DNA from: Cycas panzhihuaensis | Lineage: Eukaryota > Cycadophyta | Assembly: GCA_023213395.1 (NCBI GenBank) | Contig: CM041465.1 | Location: 77,755,741 to 77,819,740, forward strand | Direction of reading: 5' to 3' | DNA length: 64,000 bases | Part shown: positions 36,030-49,169 of the stretch, in pieces | Position numbering within the stretch: the first letter of the stretch is position 1 | How the letters are laid out: every line of letters begins with the position of its first letter | Made by a program: the position numbers and the translations under genes | The notes under the pieces: model-generated | What the model was told of the DNA's origin: nothing | What the model saw: only the letters and a program-made list of their open reading frames with translations | Databases searched by the model: none

Positions 36030-37565
36030 ATTTAGGATACTTCATACATATGACTCATAGAAAGAAATGGATTGAGAAATTAAATAACTCTTAAGTAAAA
36101 AAAGTAATATTCAAGGATAATACCACTAAAATGTAATAAATAAATGGAATGTGTTAATTTAAGCTAATTATGGAGAATCTAAGTACGTAAATAATATAGT
36201 TCATGTCTCAATACTTAAGAGGAATTTATTATCATTAGCCAAATAATAAAGTAGAAATATAAGGTCATCTTTGATAATAAGAAATGCATAATTAAGGATA
36301 AATTAAAGAATGATACTATAGTAGCTGAGAGGAAAATGACCAATAATAGGTTGTTCAAGTTAGTTATACTTCTAGTAATACTTATACTTTAGAGGTATCA
36401 ATCGAGATGGATATTGAGATATGAAATTAAGATTTGGCTATAAATTGTAATATCTTATTACTAATGAACAAGTTGGATATGGTAATTGGTCTACTTAATA
36501 TTAAAGATAATAAAGAGATTTATGAAGGGTGTATAATAAGCAAATAATAAAGGAAAGGATTCCTAAATAAAAACTTTAGAACTAAGGGGGTATTTCAACT
36601 AGTGTATATAGATTTATATAGACTAATTAATACAATCTCTCTTAGTGGTGTAATATGTTTCATGACTTTAATTAATTATTATATAAGAATGACAAGTTCA
36701 AATTAAAAGCATTTTAATGATTTGCTAATTTTGAAGGGATGATTAAGAGGCAAAATGATCATAAAATTTCAACCCATATATCAAATAATTTAGGAGAGTT
36801 TATCTCTAATAAATATAAGGAATATTATAGGTATTATGGAATTAGAAAATAACTTACAATCCCTTATACCTACTAATAAAATGGGGTAGTAAAAGGGAAG
36901 AATATGATAATTATTTATATGGATTGAAGCATACTTAAGGCTAAGCACCTTGGTAATGAATTTTGATTAGAAGTTATCCATAAAGTTGTTTTATTTTTTG
37001 AACAAGTGTATAACTGAGATAGTAAGGTAGGTAATAATAGAAGAGATTTGGCCATGGAACAATCCTAATACTAAACATATAAGGGTATTTAGGTGCATTT
37101 TATATGTATATATTCCAAAATATAAAAGGGTAAAATTAGATGATGAAAGTGTTAAATAAATATTTATGGGATATACTAATACTCTAAAATCCTATAAATT
37201 ATATAATCTTAAGGAAAAGAAAATCATGAGCAGGGATGCCATCTTCAATAAAGGTGGGATTTATTAAGAATATATAGAAATAGATAAAGGTAAAAGTGTA
37301 GTGATTGATATGGAACCTAGTATAAGTGGTATAAATATACCTCTAATAACTAATATAGGTAGATCAAGACCATCTGCTTCAAGTCTAGTTAATAGGATGG
37401 ATCCTAAATTAAGAGTAGAACTACTCAATCTTAAAGTATAGTGAATTTTCCATTAATTATACTATTGATGGAAAATAATGACCCTCAAAATTTTAAAGAG
37501 TTCAACACTTAAGATGAGTGGAAGGGAGTTATGAAGGAAGAGTACAATGCCTTAATGAATAATTA
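36030..37565 (+). pseudogene. Copia A protease-integrase-RT start relic
   Basis: Starts in the protease (IHMTHRKKWIEKLNNS, then KKVIFKDNTTKM, near 36040-36130). It continues through the pre-integrase region (NKLDMVIGLLNIKDN about 36450), integrase (TNKMG for the usual TPQQNGV site about 36870; IRVFRCILYVYIPKYKRVKL about 37080-37140; GYTNTLKSYKLYNL) and a linker, to the first residues of RT (NDPQNFKEFNT, MKEEYNALMNN, about 37470-37565). Many stops, some frameshifts. It breaks off where RT should continue. The start in the protease is exactly what the gag relic at 9550-10400 lacks, so the two are probably one element split by B. Confidence 0.78.
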
Positions 37566-40500
37566 GAGTGAGACTTTTTCACCATTGTCCTCTTTCAATC
37601 ATATTTAAGTGAGACCCTTTTTACTCCAAAAGTGATTTTTTCTAAAATATAGCTTTCATTATAGTCCAAAGACTCTATTTTCTCTCAAAAATGCATTTTT
37701 CATAGTTTAGTTTTCTTATCTAGTACCAAGTATTTTTTTTCATGCCTTTGAAGCCTTGTAGTCTCGCTCACTTAAGAGATGCGAGATGGTCGCTAATGAG
37801 GTAAAATTATGATGATCACTCCTCTAAAAATCAACCACTAACAAGCTAAACTATGGTGGGTACATCCTTGTATATAGATCCTTTACATTTATGATGAAAA
37901 ATATGAAAACCTAAAAGTACAAAAAAATAAAAAAACTCAAATGTTTCTTTTTAAATACTAGTTTAGAAAAATAGGTAGTATGTGTTAAGCCCTTATAATC
38001 AACCCCACTCATTTACCTCATCTATCCTTCTTTCAATTATCAGCATTTGCATCCTTTTAAGCAACTCAACAAATAATTTAGGTAGCCCAAGTTCCTAAAT
38101 AATTTGGTTTTGGTAAAATTAGCAATGTTTACTACCTTGATTCATCTCATTCATAAAGCTTTAACTACCAAGGTGGTAAATGTTTCAATTAACTATACCC
38201 TCTCTTAAAACTAGCTAAGTTTCATACCTTTCCTTGTTCATTATTAGGATTTGAATGTATGATTCCATGGTAATTTAGTAGACCACTGAGCAAGATAGTT
38301 AAATGATTTCATACTGATTATGCATGTGCTTGACTAATGTTCTTAATGATCCAAAGATCATAAAAGTATCCAATAAAATTGACTTATTTTATACCCCTTT
38401 AAAGCTCCAACTTGCTTCTATGATTCACCCTCTTTAGCCTGTCTTTAACATCATAAGTCTTATATTTTTAATTATTTTTTCCCTCTAGGTTTCTATTTGT
38501 ACTTTATGTACCCTCTATTACTTCCAAATTCACTTTTTGACAATTTATTATTTGACTTTTTTGATGCAATTCTAATTTTTTTAACACTCTGTAATAGATC
38601 ACATTTTTCACTATAGGTCAAATTTTTGGTATTACTTAAAAACATGACCTATCTCATAGAACATAACCTTCTTATAACTAAAAAAGTGACCTACTTATAA
38701 GTTGCATTTTTAGTGTATTGCAGGTCATATTCTTCACTATAGATTACATTTTTCATTGAAGGTCATACTTTTTATCTTCCTACACATAAAAAAAGAAGAT
38801 AATGACATGCTATTTTTTTCCACTATATAGACATTAGGTTGTGAAAAACTATGATCTTTCCTTCCCATGGTTTTTCTCCTTCTTTGCCTTCATTTTATTC
38901 TATAAAAACTCATTAGTTTTCTTGAGAAAGAAGAGAGAATATTTAGAGTAACAAAGTGGTATCAAATTTAAGACTCATCCTTATAACCTTTATTTGGACT
39001 TTAAGAGTACCTATCTAAAGCATGATTCAAATCTATTTATTAGAGAATCAAAGACTTGGATCTAATCTTACATCCTTTTATTCTCTTTACCTTTTTTGGA
39101 TACTTTTTCTTTCACATCCCTCGTCCTTCTTCAAGTGTCAATTTCTACTCTTACTCCTTTCTTTCATCTCTTACTCCTCTTACTTGTTGCAACTAATCTA
39201 GAAATTTGATTTAGAGGGTTTGAAAAAGTAAGGCATTGATCTCAAGCACAATCTTATATTTTCTTTAAGTGAGTACTTCTTTGTTGGTAAGTTTATATAT
39301 TTTATTTTAAGTGTTTTTAAACATTGTTTCTTGTTCTTTGTTAAGTGGTAAGCTAAGGTATGGTTTTAGCTAATTTCACAACATATATTAGTTTACTTTC
39401 ATGATCCTCTTTTCTTGTTGTGAGTCTCCCTTTTCTTTGAGTCTTTATTTTAGAGTGATAAACTTTTAAGCCCTTACGTTCCTACTCAAAACTTAGAAAA
39501 AGCCCCATATGACTAGCCTTTATGCTAAGGAGCTCTCTAAGGAGGTGAGTGAGTTAGGAGTATAGCCTTTGGTGACTTAAACCCTCCCTCCATAAGGTTA
39601 TAAGCTCTATTTTACCCTACTCTTCATTCTCCCATAACCCTCTAGGTATAGTCAAAATGCTACCAAGCTTTTGAGAGTATGCTTAATTTTAAAAGGATGT
39701 TTCTAGCATAATCTTTTAATTCAATAACTTTTAATATTTACTATAGCTAGCATGACCATATTATTCATATTAGAGCCTTAATTAGAGGGTGAAGATTTTG
39801 TTCAAAGACCCTTATAGTAAATGATTTTAAGGTTGGTCCTTCTTTACTTGTTGTTTTCCTCTTATTTTGCTCTTTCTTTCAGTAAAGAAATCTACTAAAA
39901 AAGAAAAGGAAAAAAGCAACTAAGAAAGATGTTTCTTCAGTGATTATTATTATTTTGGATTGCTTGTTTAGGTGTTAGCTTGAAAACATAATTTTCTTTT
40001 CCTTTTCTTAGAAACGAGAGAGAGAGAGAGATAAGTAACTAGGATATGTACAAGAGCACCCAAATGACCCTTATTTTTGTTACTCTTTATAGGTGTGCTG
40101 AATATAAATCTTATTTCTTTTTTCCTTGAAAAAAAAAAGAAAAAGAGAAAAAGGAAAGAAAATCACATATGAATCATTTATATTAGTCTAGATCATATCA
40201 AAGTAGGTTAATTCTTTTGGTGGTTGATTAAGTTGATTTCTTGAATGTTATTTGCATGCAAATTAATGCCACATTCTAGACTCATATTCAAGATTATTTT
40301 TTATTTTCTTATTGCATAGAATCCCTAAGTTAGGTCTTATCCCTTTATTTAGGGCTTGTTTGATTTATTGGGACTTGATATTCTCAACATATAAACTTGT
40401 CCTCTCCTAAACATAAATACTTATTATTATGAGGGGTCATTTGATTGAGTGTGACTTAACATCCCTGATGTGTAAACTTTCCTTTCCTTAAGATTACTTT

Positions 40501-40919
40501 TTCTTTCCATGTTTTGAACACTAAAGGTGTTAGCTTGCCATTATACTTTGGGTTTAGAGAAACGTTTCTTCTTTATCTATATTCACCTCTAAGTATAACA
40601 ACCCTATAGAATTGGATATCGGTATCCCTTGATTGTCCATCCTTATAGGTGGATTATTATCAAGTGAGAGAGTTCCTAGAGGCTAACCCTTGATAAAGTT
40701 ATTAATCTAGGGTCTAAGCTCTACTAGGTCCTTGCACTTATCAGTCCTCCACTACTCTAGACTAGATCAAAGTAGACTCTTGACTTTTTAAGTGGGTTAG
40801 TGCTCTACAATATGACATTTTCCTATAGAGAAACTTTTGAGAGGATGGATGAATAAGAAACCTTAAGTTTCTCACTTTGGGATAGGGTCCCTTATTAATT
40901 CTTCCACTCATTAGGAGGT
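37566..40919. other. Non-coding DNA, possible LTR element remnant
   Basis: No coding motif. Around 38590-38770 the phrase AGATCACATTTTTCACTATAG and related versions recur three or four times in about 170 bp. A (GA)n run lies at about 40016-40031. A possible LTR is listed separately. Confidence 0.4.
37983..38953 (+). mobile_element. Possible LTR with primer-binding site
   Basis: Starts TGTTAAGCCC and ends AGAGTAACA, giving TGTTA/TAACA inverted ends. A TATA-like CTATAAAAAC lies near 38900, and TGGTATCAAATTTAAG follows at 38957, similar to the initiator-Met tRNA site. No partner LTR was found and no gag follows, so the call is tentative. Confidence 0.35.
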
Positions 40920-41250
40920 TGTTTGATCTTTTTCCCAACTAAAAGGGGACTTTTTTTTTTGGACCCTTAAAGTTTTTTAACATTTTAGTTTTAGAATTAT
41001 TTTATTATTATATAAGTGATGGGTCATTAAGGGTTATAACTCTCATATCATATGTATCAACTAATTAGGAATTATATTCTATTTAAGATTTGTATTTAGG
41101 CACATATAGTGCATTATTAAATTTTAATGAGAGATGACTTCACTTTGAGATTTTATCATTAATATGAAATGAAATTTTCATATTATTTGATAGCTAATCT
41201 TGTTAAGTTAGATCTTCATTCTTGTTATAATTAATTTTTAGTAGTTTGTA
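40920..41250 (+). mobile_element. 5' LTR of copia H
   Basis: Aligns with 47794-48128 through GATTTTATCATTAA, TATTATTTGATAG and TTAAGTTAGATCT. The first 60 bp are diverged, so the start (TGTTTGATC) is approximate. Confidence 0.75.
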
Positions 41251-41264
41251 TGGTATCAAAGCTA
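41251..41264 (+). promoter_or_regulatory. Primer-binding site of copia H
   Basis: TGGTATCAAAGCTA directly follows the LTR; initiator-Met tRNA type. Confidence 0.8.
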
Positions 41265-43950
41265 TATTTTTATATATTGTAATATCCTGTAATGTTGCTT
41301 ATAAAGTTGGGTAATTTAGTTTTTTAGTAGATTTTACATATATATTATAGGATATTTGTTAAGGTTGGTTATAGGTACTCACATTAAGGAACTTCCCTAT
41401 AGTGGTTATTTTCAAACATAGTCATCTGAGTGCTGTTGAACATGCATAACTAGTATAATCTTAAAGGGGGAGTAGTTATTAATAGGTTGTAGATGATTAT
41501 TCATCAAATTAGTTAGTATAATATTTTATAGGTTACAAATACTTATTCATACCTCTAAGTATTAATTTTTATATGTTTTTTTTCTACACTATGAACTCTT
41601 CAATATATATGACATTAATGAAGTTTTTTATTAGCATGCATGTATTTGTAAGTCACTAACATGTTAGCAATTTAGAGTCGTATTTTATGTAGGAAATTCT
41701 CTTAGTTTGTTGAGCATATTACATATTGTATTTAATAATAACATGTAATGTTAAAGATTGATATAAAATCTAATTGAGTCACATCTAGGTTGAACAAATG
41801 GTATATAGATAGGTAGAAAGACACCTACTACTAAGACAATGACATGAAAATAATGAGAGATATATGCAAACAATTTCATAGGTAGAACAGAAACCCATTA
41901 TTATTATACAAGTAATCAAACAAACACCTTCACAAGCCTCTATTAAATATAACATTGATTAATGATAAAAAAACATTATGTAAGAAATGATATTGATGAG
42001 CATTAAGATATTGAGCTATTAAAACTTAATAGAGAAAAAACACTATTAAAAAAATATTGTTGAAACACCTATATTGAAAAGTGATAAATAAACTAATGAA
42101 GGGACTACATTTTATTATTTCATCAATTAAATAAAGCATAGTCTTGAAGTATATTAAAAAATACATAATATAATTTTTTTAAACTTAATAAAAAAAATTA
42201 TAAAATTAATACCCATATGGCACACATTTTTGGGTGACCTACGATGAATAAAAATAGCATCCAATGATAGATCTAATTAATCTAGCTATAATAGAGGATG
42301 TACATAGATTCATGGCTTATAGACAAAGTATGTCTTGCCTTAATCAAAGAAATCATAAAGGAAAATATCACCCAATTGATCCAAATAAAGATGAACTAAA
42401 TGGAGATAAATAATAGCTAGAGGAGATGCCCACACAAGTATGCATAATTAAGAAATAATTACAAAGGGATAAAAATACATAATATAATTTTTTTAAACTT
42501 AATAAAAAAAATTATAAAATTAATACCCATATGACACACATTTTTGGGTGACCTACGATGAAAAAAAGTAGTATCCAATGATAGATCTAATTAATCTAGC
42601 TATAATAGAGGATGTACATAGATTCATGTCTTATAGACAAAGTATGTCTTACCTTGATTAAAGAAATCATAAAGGAAAATATCACCCAATTGATCCAAAT
42701 AAAGATGAACTAAATGGAGATAAATAATAGCTAGAGGAGATGCCCACACAAGTATGCATAATTAAGAAATAATTACAAAGGGATATAAATATAATTGTAG
42801 ATAAAACAAATGCTATACAACATAGAGAGAAGAGGAGAGGTTAAACAAGAGTTCCTAAATGGGAAAAAATTCACTCAACATAAATTAGATCAACATATTG
42901 AAAGCATAGATAAATTGTAGGTCTAAATAGGTTGTATATAAGAGATTATGATAAAGTACAAGTGAGAAATTAGACCCAAAGATGGAAAGCTACTCACATA
43001 AGTCTAAATAAGGATGAAGGAGGAATATAGGCATTTTTTATATGCCAAATCATTATTGGTGCAATAAAACCCCTAACATTGTCTTATCATTTTTGTCTGT
43101 GATAGCTTAACAATGTAGTGCTAGAGTTATTTTTAGGGAAAAATGACTTCATTTGTTAGAAAAACTAGATTTTGTAGAGAATGCCAATGTTGCACATGTT
43201 ATTTTAACAAATATTTCATAGGGAATATTCTTCGATAAATTTTGGATAAAAAATAATTTTAGCTATCTAAAGTTTGGGGCATATTAAACTTGGTTGGATT
43301 TTATTTTAAACTCTGGTGTAAAGCCTCTTACCAATTAGCCCCCAATCACATTGCATTTTAGGAGTCAAGGCCATTGCTAGATAATTTAAAGTATTACTAG
43401 ATAATTTAAAGTCCATTTTGGGAAAACAAATATGCCATAGTACACGATTTTTTAAGATCTACAATTTGGCAATAATAATATATAATACTTCAATATAAAA
43501 TCTTGGTGAAAAAATAACTTTTTATATTCTTTTGATATATTTTGGTTACCTATAAGTACACTAGGGTAAAAAAATCAATCATACCAACCACTTCCATATA
43601 GATTGATGACTCTTATAACTTTCTAACTTTATTTATGTGCTTGTTTAGGTTTTTTTAAATTAGTTTTTTACTTAAAATGGATTATGGAGGAAGCGTAATA
43701 GGAACAATCATAGATAATCTAATAGGTCATGTCAACTATACCATTTAAAAACATTAAATATTTAGTTTCTTTTATCTAAATGATCTCTAGAGGTATGTAT
43801 ATAGCTTTTTAAATGATTGGAATACTATAGAGATTATTACCTTTTAAAATAAATTGAATATCAGTATTAACTTTAATATTGAATCTTAATAAAAGATACG
43901 AATACATTTAGTTTTCTTAACTTATCTATCAATGGTAGTGTTATTTTGAA
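41265..43950. other. Leader of copia H, no known gene
   Basis: Unusually long for a copia leader. A Glu/Gln-rich phrase around 41790-41950 and short frames in the duplicated unit match nothing I recognise. It may contain a foreign insert around the tandem duplication. Confidence 0.4.
42157..42784 (+). repeat. 314-bp tandem duplication in copia H
   Basis: 42157-42470 is repeated head to tail as 42471-42784, with about ten differences seen by eye (for example GGCACAC/GACACAC). The copies match each other far better than the two LTRs of the element do, so the duplication is younger than the insertion. Confidence 0.95.
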
Positions 43951-46900
43951 CATTAAGGATGCTATTATACCAAAGCAAATATAGGACATGGTCATAAATG
44001 CATTTGAACATAAGGATAACATAAGACTCCTAAACCTATGAAGTCAACTATACACTCTAAAGATGACCAAAAATATAATGGGTTTCATGTGAGATATTAG
44101 ATTAATTTAGGATTAATTATTAACAATTAGGAAGATCATTCCTAATTTAGAAATCATTCCTTATGTGTTGAGAAATATACCACTCCAATATGAGAACTTT
44201 ACAAACATATTAACGTCATCTAATAATTATCCATCCTAAAGATTAGTTCTTTAGAATTATTTCTTATGGAACATGAGTAAAACTTAAAGCATATGAATGA
44301 TTAATCATCTAAAGCACTAGCATTAAAATTAAAAGGTAAATAAACTTATATTCTAAAGAAGAATACACCTTCCAAATCTATAATTCAAAATGGTAAACTA
44401 GGAGCATTAAAGGGATAATATAGTCCTAAATATTATCATTGTAGTAAGTTAGGTCATATTAAGAAAGATTATTGGGTATGATAGTGTTAATAGTTCTCTT
44501 AATGATCTTAGAATCAACCCAAATAATAAAAAGAGTAGTAATAATAATGATGATCACGTAGATAATGTGGTCATACTATGAAATCAATTAAAGATACATC
44601 TATCACAATTACAATACAATTATTTATTATCGCATACAAAATAGGTTCTATTGCACTAGATGTATGGTTCATTAATTCAGGTGCATCAAACATATAACTA
44701 GGAGGTTAGAATGATTTAGTGAGATATGGTAGGTGAATAAAAAAGCTATTATTAAGGATGACACCAAGTCAAAAGTAATTAGAATTGAAAAGGTACCACT
44801 TACTTTACTAAACTATGATAAACAACATTTGAAAAATATCTTATATATATTAAATCTAAAGGCTAATATTATTTAAGCTAGTAAAATTGAATAATGAGGT
44901 ATGACTATAATATTCGATCAAGGATAGTGCATGGTTTGAGATAAATAAAATAAGGTTGTAGCCATAGTACTTAGAGAGAATAATATGTACAAACTATAAG
45001 GATACTCTTATGCATAAAAAGCATTCTTTATTATATCACCCAAATAAAAATTATTGTATAAAAGAATGGGTCATTTAAACTACTCTAATCTCTAATTAAT
45101 ATATAAATTAAAAATAATGTATGGTCTACCTTTGATTAATAATAAAAGTTATTTATATAAATCCTATATTTTTGGTAAGCAACATAGAGAACTATTTCTT
45201 AAAAAAGAAAACATAGAGAGTGAAGGTAAAATTAGTATTAGTTCACTCTAATATTTATGGACCAATATTTGTTATTTTACTTCATGAAGTAAAATATTTT
45301 ATCACTTTCATTAGTCACTTTTCAAGAAAAGTCTAGGTTTTTTCACTAAGAGAAAAATCACAAGCCTTCATATACTTCAAATAATGTAAGGAATTGACAA
45401 AGAATAAAAGTGAACAAAATATCATGGTCCTATAAACTAACAATGTTGGAGAATATACTTTAAATGGATTCACTTAGTTATGCAAAAATCATGGAATTTA
45501 GAGGTAATTTTTTACCACCTATACACATCAATAGAATAGAATTATTAAGTGGATGAATAGAACTTTTGTTGAAAAAGCTAAAGTAATGATGAAAGTCAAA
45601 GATGCTACAAACATATGGGTAGAAGTTGTAAATACAGTAGTATATCTAATGAACATAAGCACTATAAGGGATATGAGGAATATAACCCTTGAGGAAGCTT
45701 ACTAAGGTAGGAAACCAACTATAAGTCATTTAAGAAATTTTGAATGGAATGTATACATACATATTTTAAAAGAGAAATAATGAAAGTTTGATGATAAAAG
45801 CATGAAGTATATCCTTATTGGATACTCTAAGGAAAGTAAAGCATACTTAACTCTAAATTTTTATATAACTCATGATGTTATTTTTTAAGAAGATGATACT
45901 CAAGATGTTGGTTTAATTGAGGTTGAGGATTGGGTAGAGGAGCTTCCTAATTATAATACTTCACATGATATTATTCAACCTAAATATAAGTCATTTGATA
46001 TAAGTGAAGAAGTAGAATTAGAATCCTTTTAGTTTCTAAAATTTAAATTTGAGTAGATGCCAAAGAAAGTACTAAAGTTAAAGCTAGAGCTAAAGTCATA
46101 AAAATTATCTGATTCATTACTTTTATCTTTAAAAAAGAATCTTCTAAAATGGTACGTAAAAACTATGGAGGATACTAAAAAAATGTTACCTAATTCTAAA
46201 GGAAAGAAAAAGTAAAAAATATAACCTTTTGAATAGGAGATGATAGCTCTAATGGAACATGTATTAGATGGAAATAAATAATCAGTTATTTAAGAAATAA
46301 TAAAAAACAAAAGTGGAATGATGCTATGAAGTCTAAAATCCAAGCTATGATGAAGAATTACATATGGGATTTAGTTGAATTACCCGTTGGAAAGTATATA
46401 ATTGGATGCAAATGGTTCTACAAGAAAAAAATTTAAATACAAAGCTTGACTTATAGTGAAAGACTTTAAGTAGCTAGAAGAAATTGACTACCAAGAAACA
46501 TTTACTCCTATTACAAAGACAAATACCATTTGACTCATTATGGTGATAGCTACATAATTCAATTGACAACTATACTATATGGATATGAAGAGCACATTTT
46601 TAATAGGGATTTAAATGAAGAATCCTAAGAACAACCACTTAACTTTATTAAAAAAGGTTAAGAGAAATAGGTATGCTAACTCAGAAAGGGATTATACAAC
46701 CTAAAATAAGATCCTAGCACCTAGTATGAAAATATTGATTAGTACTTTCTGAAAAATGGATTTGAGAGATCTCCAACTAATTCAAATCTATATATTAAAA
46801 AAGACAATGATAATATCATATTTATGGTGTTGTATATTGATGATCTACTAATCATAAACAATGATATCAATATGATATAAAACTTAAAAGTAGATTTTAG

Positions 46901-47784
46901 TTATTTATTTAAGATGACATATCTAAGAATTTTACACTACTTCCTTAGTATGGAAATATGACAAAGGCTTGAATATGTCTTTATTTCACATGCAAAATAT
47001 ACCTAAAAAATTCTTTTAAAAATTAGAATAGATAATTATAAACCTACACCTATCTTGATAGAGATAGGTTCCTCATTAGTAATGAAAAATAGTAGAGTAG
47101 ATATAGATTCAATGTTGTATAGGTAATTAGTGGGAAGCCTAATATACTTGATTATTATTAGAGCTAGTATATCTTTTGTAGTTGAAATGGTACCTAAATT
47201 TATGTAATATCAAAACAAAATCATTAGAAAGCTATAAAATAAATCATAAAATACTTAAAAGGGGCTATTCAATATGGACTTAAATCCCATCATAATAATA
47301 ATTTCAAATTGACAAAGTTTATAGATTTTGATTGGGCTAGATATATAGATAGTATAAGCTCAACTTTTGGATATTATTTTAAATTTAGATCAGCTATCAT
47401 CATATGGAATAGTGAAAAGTAATCAAATATTATTTTATATTTGACTAAAAAAGAGTACAAGACTATAATCATAACAATTAGTAAAGCCATTTCATTACAA
47501 CAAATTCTAGAGGACATAAGATTATTGTAATGAGAACTAACTATCTTATATTGTAATAATCATAGTACTTTGAATATTATAGAAAATTTTATATTTCACA
47601 CCTGCACCAAATACATTGAGGTGCATCATAAGTTTATTTATTAATTAATTTTAAAATGTATGATTAAGATGGTTCATAGGCTAATAGAAGAACAATTGGA
47701 TGATAACTTCTTGAAACTACTAGTACATGAAAGATTTTAGCCTTTTTAGAATAGTTTATATGCCAAAAAAATGAAATAAACATT
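43951..47784 (+). pseudogene. Copia H gag-pol relic
   Basis: Gag is faint. The zinc knuckle at 44431-44472 reads YYHCSKLGHIKKDY: spacing is right, but its first and last cysteines are now tyrosine (TAT). Protease: DVWFINSGASNI near 44660, with Asn at the catalytic Asp position. Integrase: VHSNIYGPI and YFITFISHFSRKV near 45240-45340, REKSQAF, then NNVGEYTLNGFT near 45440. RT: IWDLVELPVGKYIIGCKWFY at 46360-46420, and LYIDDLLIINND near 46830 with both active-site aspartates kept. RNase H: LVGSLIYLI near 47130 and a terminal CIKYIE-like block near 47610. Stops and frameshifts throughout. Gene order is normal for copia. Confidence 0.85.
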
Positions 47785-47793
47785 AAGGGGAGG
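47785..47793 (+). promoter_or_regulatory. Polypurine tract of copia H
   Basis: AAGGGGAGG directly before TGTTAATATT. Confidence 0.8.
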
Positions 47794-48128
47794 TGTTAAT
47801 ATTAATATTTATTTATGGGTCATGACTTTGGCTATGATCCTTCCCTTAAGTTTTGTAACATATTAGTTATAGGATTATTTTATTATTATATGAGTGGTGA
47901 ATCATTAGGGGTCATAACCATCACATCACATGTGTTAATTAGTTAGGAAGTAAATTATGTTTAAGGTTTATATTGATGCATATATTGTGTATTATTAAAT
48001 TTTAATGAGAAATGACTCAACTTTGAGATTTTATCATTAAAGAGAGATGAATTTTTTGTATTATTTGATAGTTAATCTTCTTAAGTTAGATCTCAATTCC
48101 TATTATAATTGATTTTTAGTTGTTTACA
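47794..48128 (+). mobile_element. 3' LTR of copia H
   Basis: About 335 bp, TGTTAATATT to GTTTACA. Pairs with 40920-41250. Confidence 0.85.
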
Positions 48129-48684
48129 CTTCAAATATGACATTATAAGTCATGTGTTTCTTTTTGGTCTTTAACTCTCATACCTAATATGCTTTTCTTT
48201 CTTCACTATACCTAATAAAGATATACTTGAAACTTTTATCATTGAACTTTTATTTTTTCTCCTTTAGAATATGCATATATGTATAGTGCATATAAAGATT
48301 CTCAAATGGCTCATAGTAGGATTTTTACTTATCCATGTTTCCTCTAGAATGCTTTAATAGAATTTTTATTCACTAGATAAGTTATTATATACATAGCTTC
48401 TACCCATAAAAATTTAATTTTTTTTTTCCTTTTCATCATGTACTTGGATTTTTCATACTAATATTGTGTTCATTCTATTTATAACTCCATTTTTTTATGG
48501 CGTATATATAGTTCTTAGATTCTTTTAAATACCACTGTCCTTATAGTACTACTCAAATGCTTTAGAAGTATATTCTCTCTTATTTCTTAATCTAAGGAAT
48601 TTTTAACCTATGACTATTTATTTTTAACTTTCTTAATAAACTCTTTAAAGATATCAAAACTATAGGACCTTTTCATTATGAGAT
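48129..48684 (-). pseudogene. Copia K integrase relic, downstream half
   Basis: Minus-strand integrase C-terminal part. From right to left: REYTSKAFE and YYKDSGI (about 48600-48550), YTPKKNGVINRMNTI-like (usual YTPQQNGVVERKNRT), then PTMSHLRIFICTIHICIF and MIKVSSISLLGI near 48350-48230, the conserved SHLR.FG...IGY region of copia. It ends against the 3' LTR of H, so K's RT is lost or was displaced. The upstream half lies beyond copia J, at 56128-56640. Confidence 0.75.
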
Positions 48685-49124
48685 TGATAGAAATGGGTAC
48701 ATGAGCAACATCACAGGATCACAGAATTAACAACATCACAGGATATATTAGATATTGAACATGCACACAAATTTGACAGGTGGAAAACCCCTTCCGGGGA
48801 AGAAAAACTACCTCCTAAATTCTAGTTTTATTAATAAAATAATACTGAACAAAAACCATGTGGTGAAACCACTTACAGACTAAACCAGCCTTTGAAAAAG
48901 ACATGAAGATAGCCCTCCTAGATTCCTGGGACATGTTCCAAAATTTTAGGAGATTAAATACTAAGGAGGTTTGTTGAAATGCAGTATCACAATTTCAATG
49001 ACCTTCCACAAATTTAATTAAATAAACCTAAGTTAAAAACATTACAATGACTTAAATTATATTTTAGACATGTGACATAAATAATTACATTAAAATACAT
49101 AAGTTTACATTATACAATCTAACA
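48685..49124 (-). mobile_element. 3' LTR of copia J
   Basis: 440 bp. On the minus strand it starts TGTTAGATTGTATAATG and ends ATTTCTATCA. Pairs with 55694-56122. Confidence 0.93.
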
Positions 49125-49133
49125 TCCCCCTTT
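49125..49133 (-). promoter_or_regulatory. Polypurine tract of copia J
   Basis: Plus-strand TCCCCCTTT, i.e. AAAGGGGGA on the minus strand, directly before the 3' LTR. Confidence 0.85.
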
Positions 49134-49169
49134 AATGTAAACTTTTGTACTGGAGAGAAAAGAAGATCT

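Larger units (their letters stand above)
40920..48128 (+). mobile_element. Copia element H
   Basis: Direct LTRs (about 40920-41250 and 47794-48128), a primer-binding site at 41251, a polypurine tract at 47785 and a complete but ruined copia gene set in between. The outer flanks (GAGGT / CTTCA) do not match, so either the left end is misjudged or the locus was rearranged. The first 2.7 kb of the interior is non-coding and includes a 314-bp tandem duplication. Confidence 0.85.

Noticed and set aside
41251-41264. tRNA-related sequences (this and the other TGGTATC motifs)
   Set aside because: They are 12-16 bp primer-binding sites next to LTRs, not tRNA genes; no cloverleaf is present.
42157-42784. 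CRISPR-like or satellite array
   Set aside because: Only two head-to-tail units without spacers; a simple segmental duplication.
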